NCBI GenBank assembly: GCA_022840405.1
Contig: JALHJR010000043.1
Coordinates: forward strand, 1 to 14,932
Direction: 5' to 3'
DNA length: 14,932 nt
From: Tepidanaerobacter acetatoxydans_A
GTDB taxonomy: Bacteria > Bacillota > Thermosediminibacteria > Thermosediminibacterales > Tepidanaerobacteraceae
In this document: one piece after another, positions 13,883 to 14,932 of the stretch
Position numbering within the stretch: the first letter of the stretch is position 1
How the letters are laid out: every line of letters starts with the position of its first letter
The notes under the pieces: generated by a model
What the model saw: only the letters and a program-made list of their open reading frames with translations
Database searches by the model: none
Told to the model about the DNA's origin: nothing
Translations under genes and position numbers: made by a program

Positions 13883-14626
13883 ATGGATAAGTACAGTGAA
13901 GTAATTACAAATTATTTAGGTAGCACAGATAAAAATTTATGTGATGACTGTTTATCAAAATTGTTGAGCATCGAACCACGTCAAACTATTAATGCTGTTT
14001 GTAATAAATTATTTAGGCAAGATATGATAAACCGTTGTAAAGGCGAATGTTCATACTGTAAAAAGATTAAAATAGTAAATGGTATTGGTCATACGTATAA
14101 TAACGAAGTGGTAAATCATGAAGTAAACAGTCAGAATCATCGCTCGAATCTACAAAATACAAATAATAATGGCGTTTTTTCAAGGCTCCCTTTTGATGAA
14201 TTTGAAAACAGAGTGGGATTATATTTAAATAAAAAATTTAAGGATAGTTTCTATGAAAAGCCATTAATTGTAGGCGTTAATAAAGTTCATAAGTTTGATT
14301 TGGTTTCATTGGATAACTCCATTGTGGCGGAATGTAAAAGTTATACTTGGACAAAGGATGATAATTTTCCTTCTGCTAAAATATCAACTGCAATAGAAGC
14401 AGTCTTTTATCTTTCTAGAATAATTGCTGAAAGAAAAGTTATAGTTTTCCAAGATGATTTTAATAAAAAAGGAGAAAGTCTAGTAGAAACTTTTATAAGA
14501 AGATATGATGGAATACTTGATGATGTTGAAGTATGGAGATATTTAGTCGGAGAATCAATTGAGTATGATAGAATTCAAATAAAACGGGAAGGAAAAGAAT
14601 GCTGGTATAAAAATCTATATAAATAA
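13883..14626 (+). CDS. Zinc-domain protein with PD-(D/E)xK restriction-endonuclease-like domain
   Basis: This 247-residue, two-domain protein has an N-terminal part (about 10-65) with cysteines in NLCDDCLSKLLSIEPRQTINAVC and GECSYCKK (C20, C23, C52 or C56, C59). It resembles the winged-helix/zinc module found at the front of several bacterial nuclease-like proteins. A variable linker (66-100, Asn-rich) follows. The C-terminal domain has the nuclease signature FDEFENRVGLYL (E107 or E110-equivalent helix), HKFDLVSLDNSIVAECKSY (D139, E150, K152) and a helix/strand pair. Key residues are present. The likely role is a type-II- or type-IV-like restriction or anti-phage nuclease; no methyltransferase is adjacent. 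AGAGGAG precedes the ATG by 8 bases. Confidence 0.7.
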   Translation: MDKYSEVITNYLGSTDKNLCDDCLSKLLSIEPRQTINAVCNKLFRQDMINRCKGECSYCKKIKIVNGIGHTYNNEVVNHEVNSQNHRSNLQNTNNNGVFSRLPFDEFENRVGLYLNKKFKDSFYEKPLIVGVNKVHKFDLVSLDNSIVAECKSYTWTKDDNFPSAKISTAIEAVFYLSRIIAERKVIVFQDDFNKKGESLVETFIRRYDGILDDVEVWRYLVGESIEYDRIQIKREGKECWYKNLYK

Positions 14627-14679
14627 AAGATAATCTGAAATCAGCAACAAATTTATATATATAATTGTATCCTTATTCA

Positions 14680-14863
14680 CTTGCTCCTTACCCCTTATCC
14701 CTGTATCTATGTCTCCATCAAATAAAGTCCTATCATTATGCAAATTCATTTTAGAATGCAAATAAAGTTGTTTCAGGAAACATGGTTTGTTAGGGATAAG
14801 AAAAGCCCAGTAGGCCATGTTTTTTTATGTATTAGTTTTAAGGGATAAGGAACAAGGAATAAG
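14680..14863. repeat. Imperfect 23-base inverted repeat around a terminator
   Basis: The left arm 14680-14702 contains CCTTACCCCTTATCCCT. Its reverse complement recurs at 14841-14863, starting AGGGATAAGG, with about 18 of 23 matches. AGGGATAAG occurs a third time at 14792-14800. CAAATAAAGT is present twice, at 14719-14728 and 14759-14768. The region has no gene. It may be a mobile-element boundary or a mobile repeat; the sequence alone does not decide. Confidence 0.45.
14769..14826 (+). terminator. Intrinsic terminator with a competing upstream hairpin
   Basis: AAACATGG (14778-14785) pairs with CCATGTTT (14815-14822), and seven T's overlap and follow the stem, so it is a good terminator for 13883-14626. 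The same AAACA can instead close TGTTTC-AG-GAAACA (14769-14782), an exclusive alternative that would free the terminator's 3' arm. The rest of 14627-14932 has no gene I can support; its last 70 bases are purine-rich and may lead into a gene beyond the window. Confidence 0.6.
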
Positions 14864-14932
14864 GCTAAAAGCCAGAAAAATCAATGGATTAGAAGATTGA
14901 ATGGAAAAGAAAATGGAATGAAAAATGGGTAA

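Noticed and set aside
14615..14818. 67-codon minus-strand frame
   Set aside because: It runs through the terminator and repeat arms, has no ribosome site and its protein looks random.

Overview
The window is AT-rich, low-GC Firmicutes DNA, most likely from a clostridial-type organism. It shows strong AGGAGG-type ribosome binding sites, A/T-ending codons and U-tailed terminators, and its genes resemble Gram-positive homologues. No rRNA, tRNA, CRISPR array or recognisable housekeeping gene is present. It reads as a patchwork of mobile and defence-type genes.

Layout. Positions 1-107 look like the end of an IS3-family insertion sequence. It cuts a leftward tyrosine recombinase gene (82-891) that has lost its catalytic tyrosine. 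A divergent promoter then drives an OLD-family ATPase/TOPRIM nuclease (1188-3218) and an 89-codon partner gene of unknown role (3237-3506). Next come a decayed gene with two in-frame stops (3589-4026) and a small leftward membrane-protein gene (4106-4297). Positions 4374-10935 hold the core of a Tn7-like transposon: promoter, leader hairpin, tnsA, tnsB, tnsC and a tnsD/tniQ targeting gene, all overlapping, followed by a terminator. Downstream is a structured stretch with a 34-codon gene (11149-11340). After it come four rightward genes that look like defence cargo: an HNH-like protein, an HEPN-like protein, a Shedu-like (DUF4263) nuclease and a zinc-domain/PD-(D/E)xK nuclease. The final 300 bases are non-coding, with a terminator inside an imperfect inverted repeat.

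How the parts work together. TnsB (DDE transposase), TnsC (AAA+ regulator) and TnsD/TniQ (target selector) look intact. TnsA, which normally makes the second-strand cuts for cut-and-paste movement, keeps its length and fold motifs. It carries Gln and Thr where the family has its catalytic Glu and Asp. If real, this predicts copy-in (cointegrate) transposition or an element that has lost clean excision. No Cas gene is present, so this is not a CRISPR-associated transposon as seen here. The outer ends of the transposon could not be placed.

The observations most worth checking are the altered TnsA active site, the bistable RNA/34-residue peptide locus at 11149-11340, and the HNH plus HEPN gene pair.
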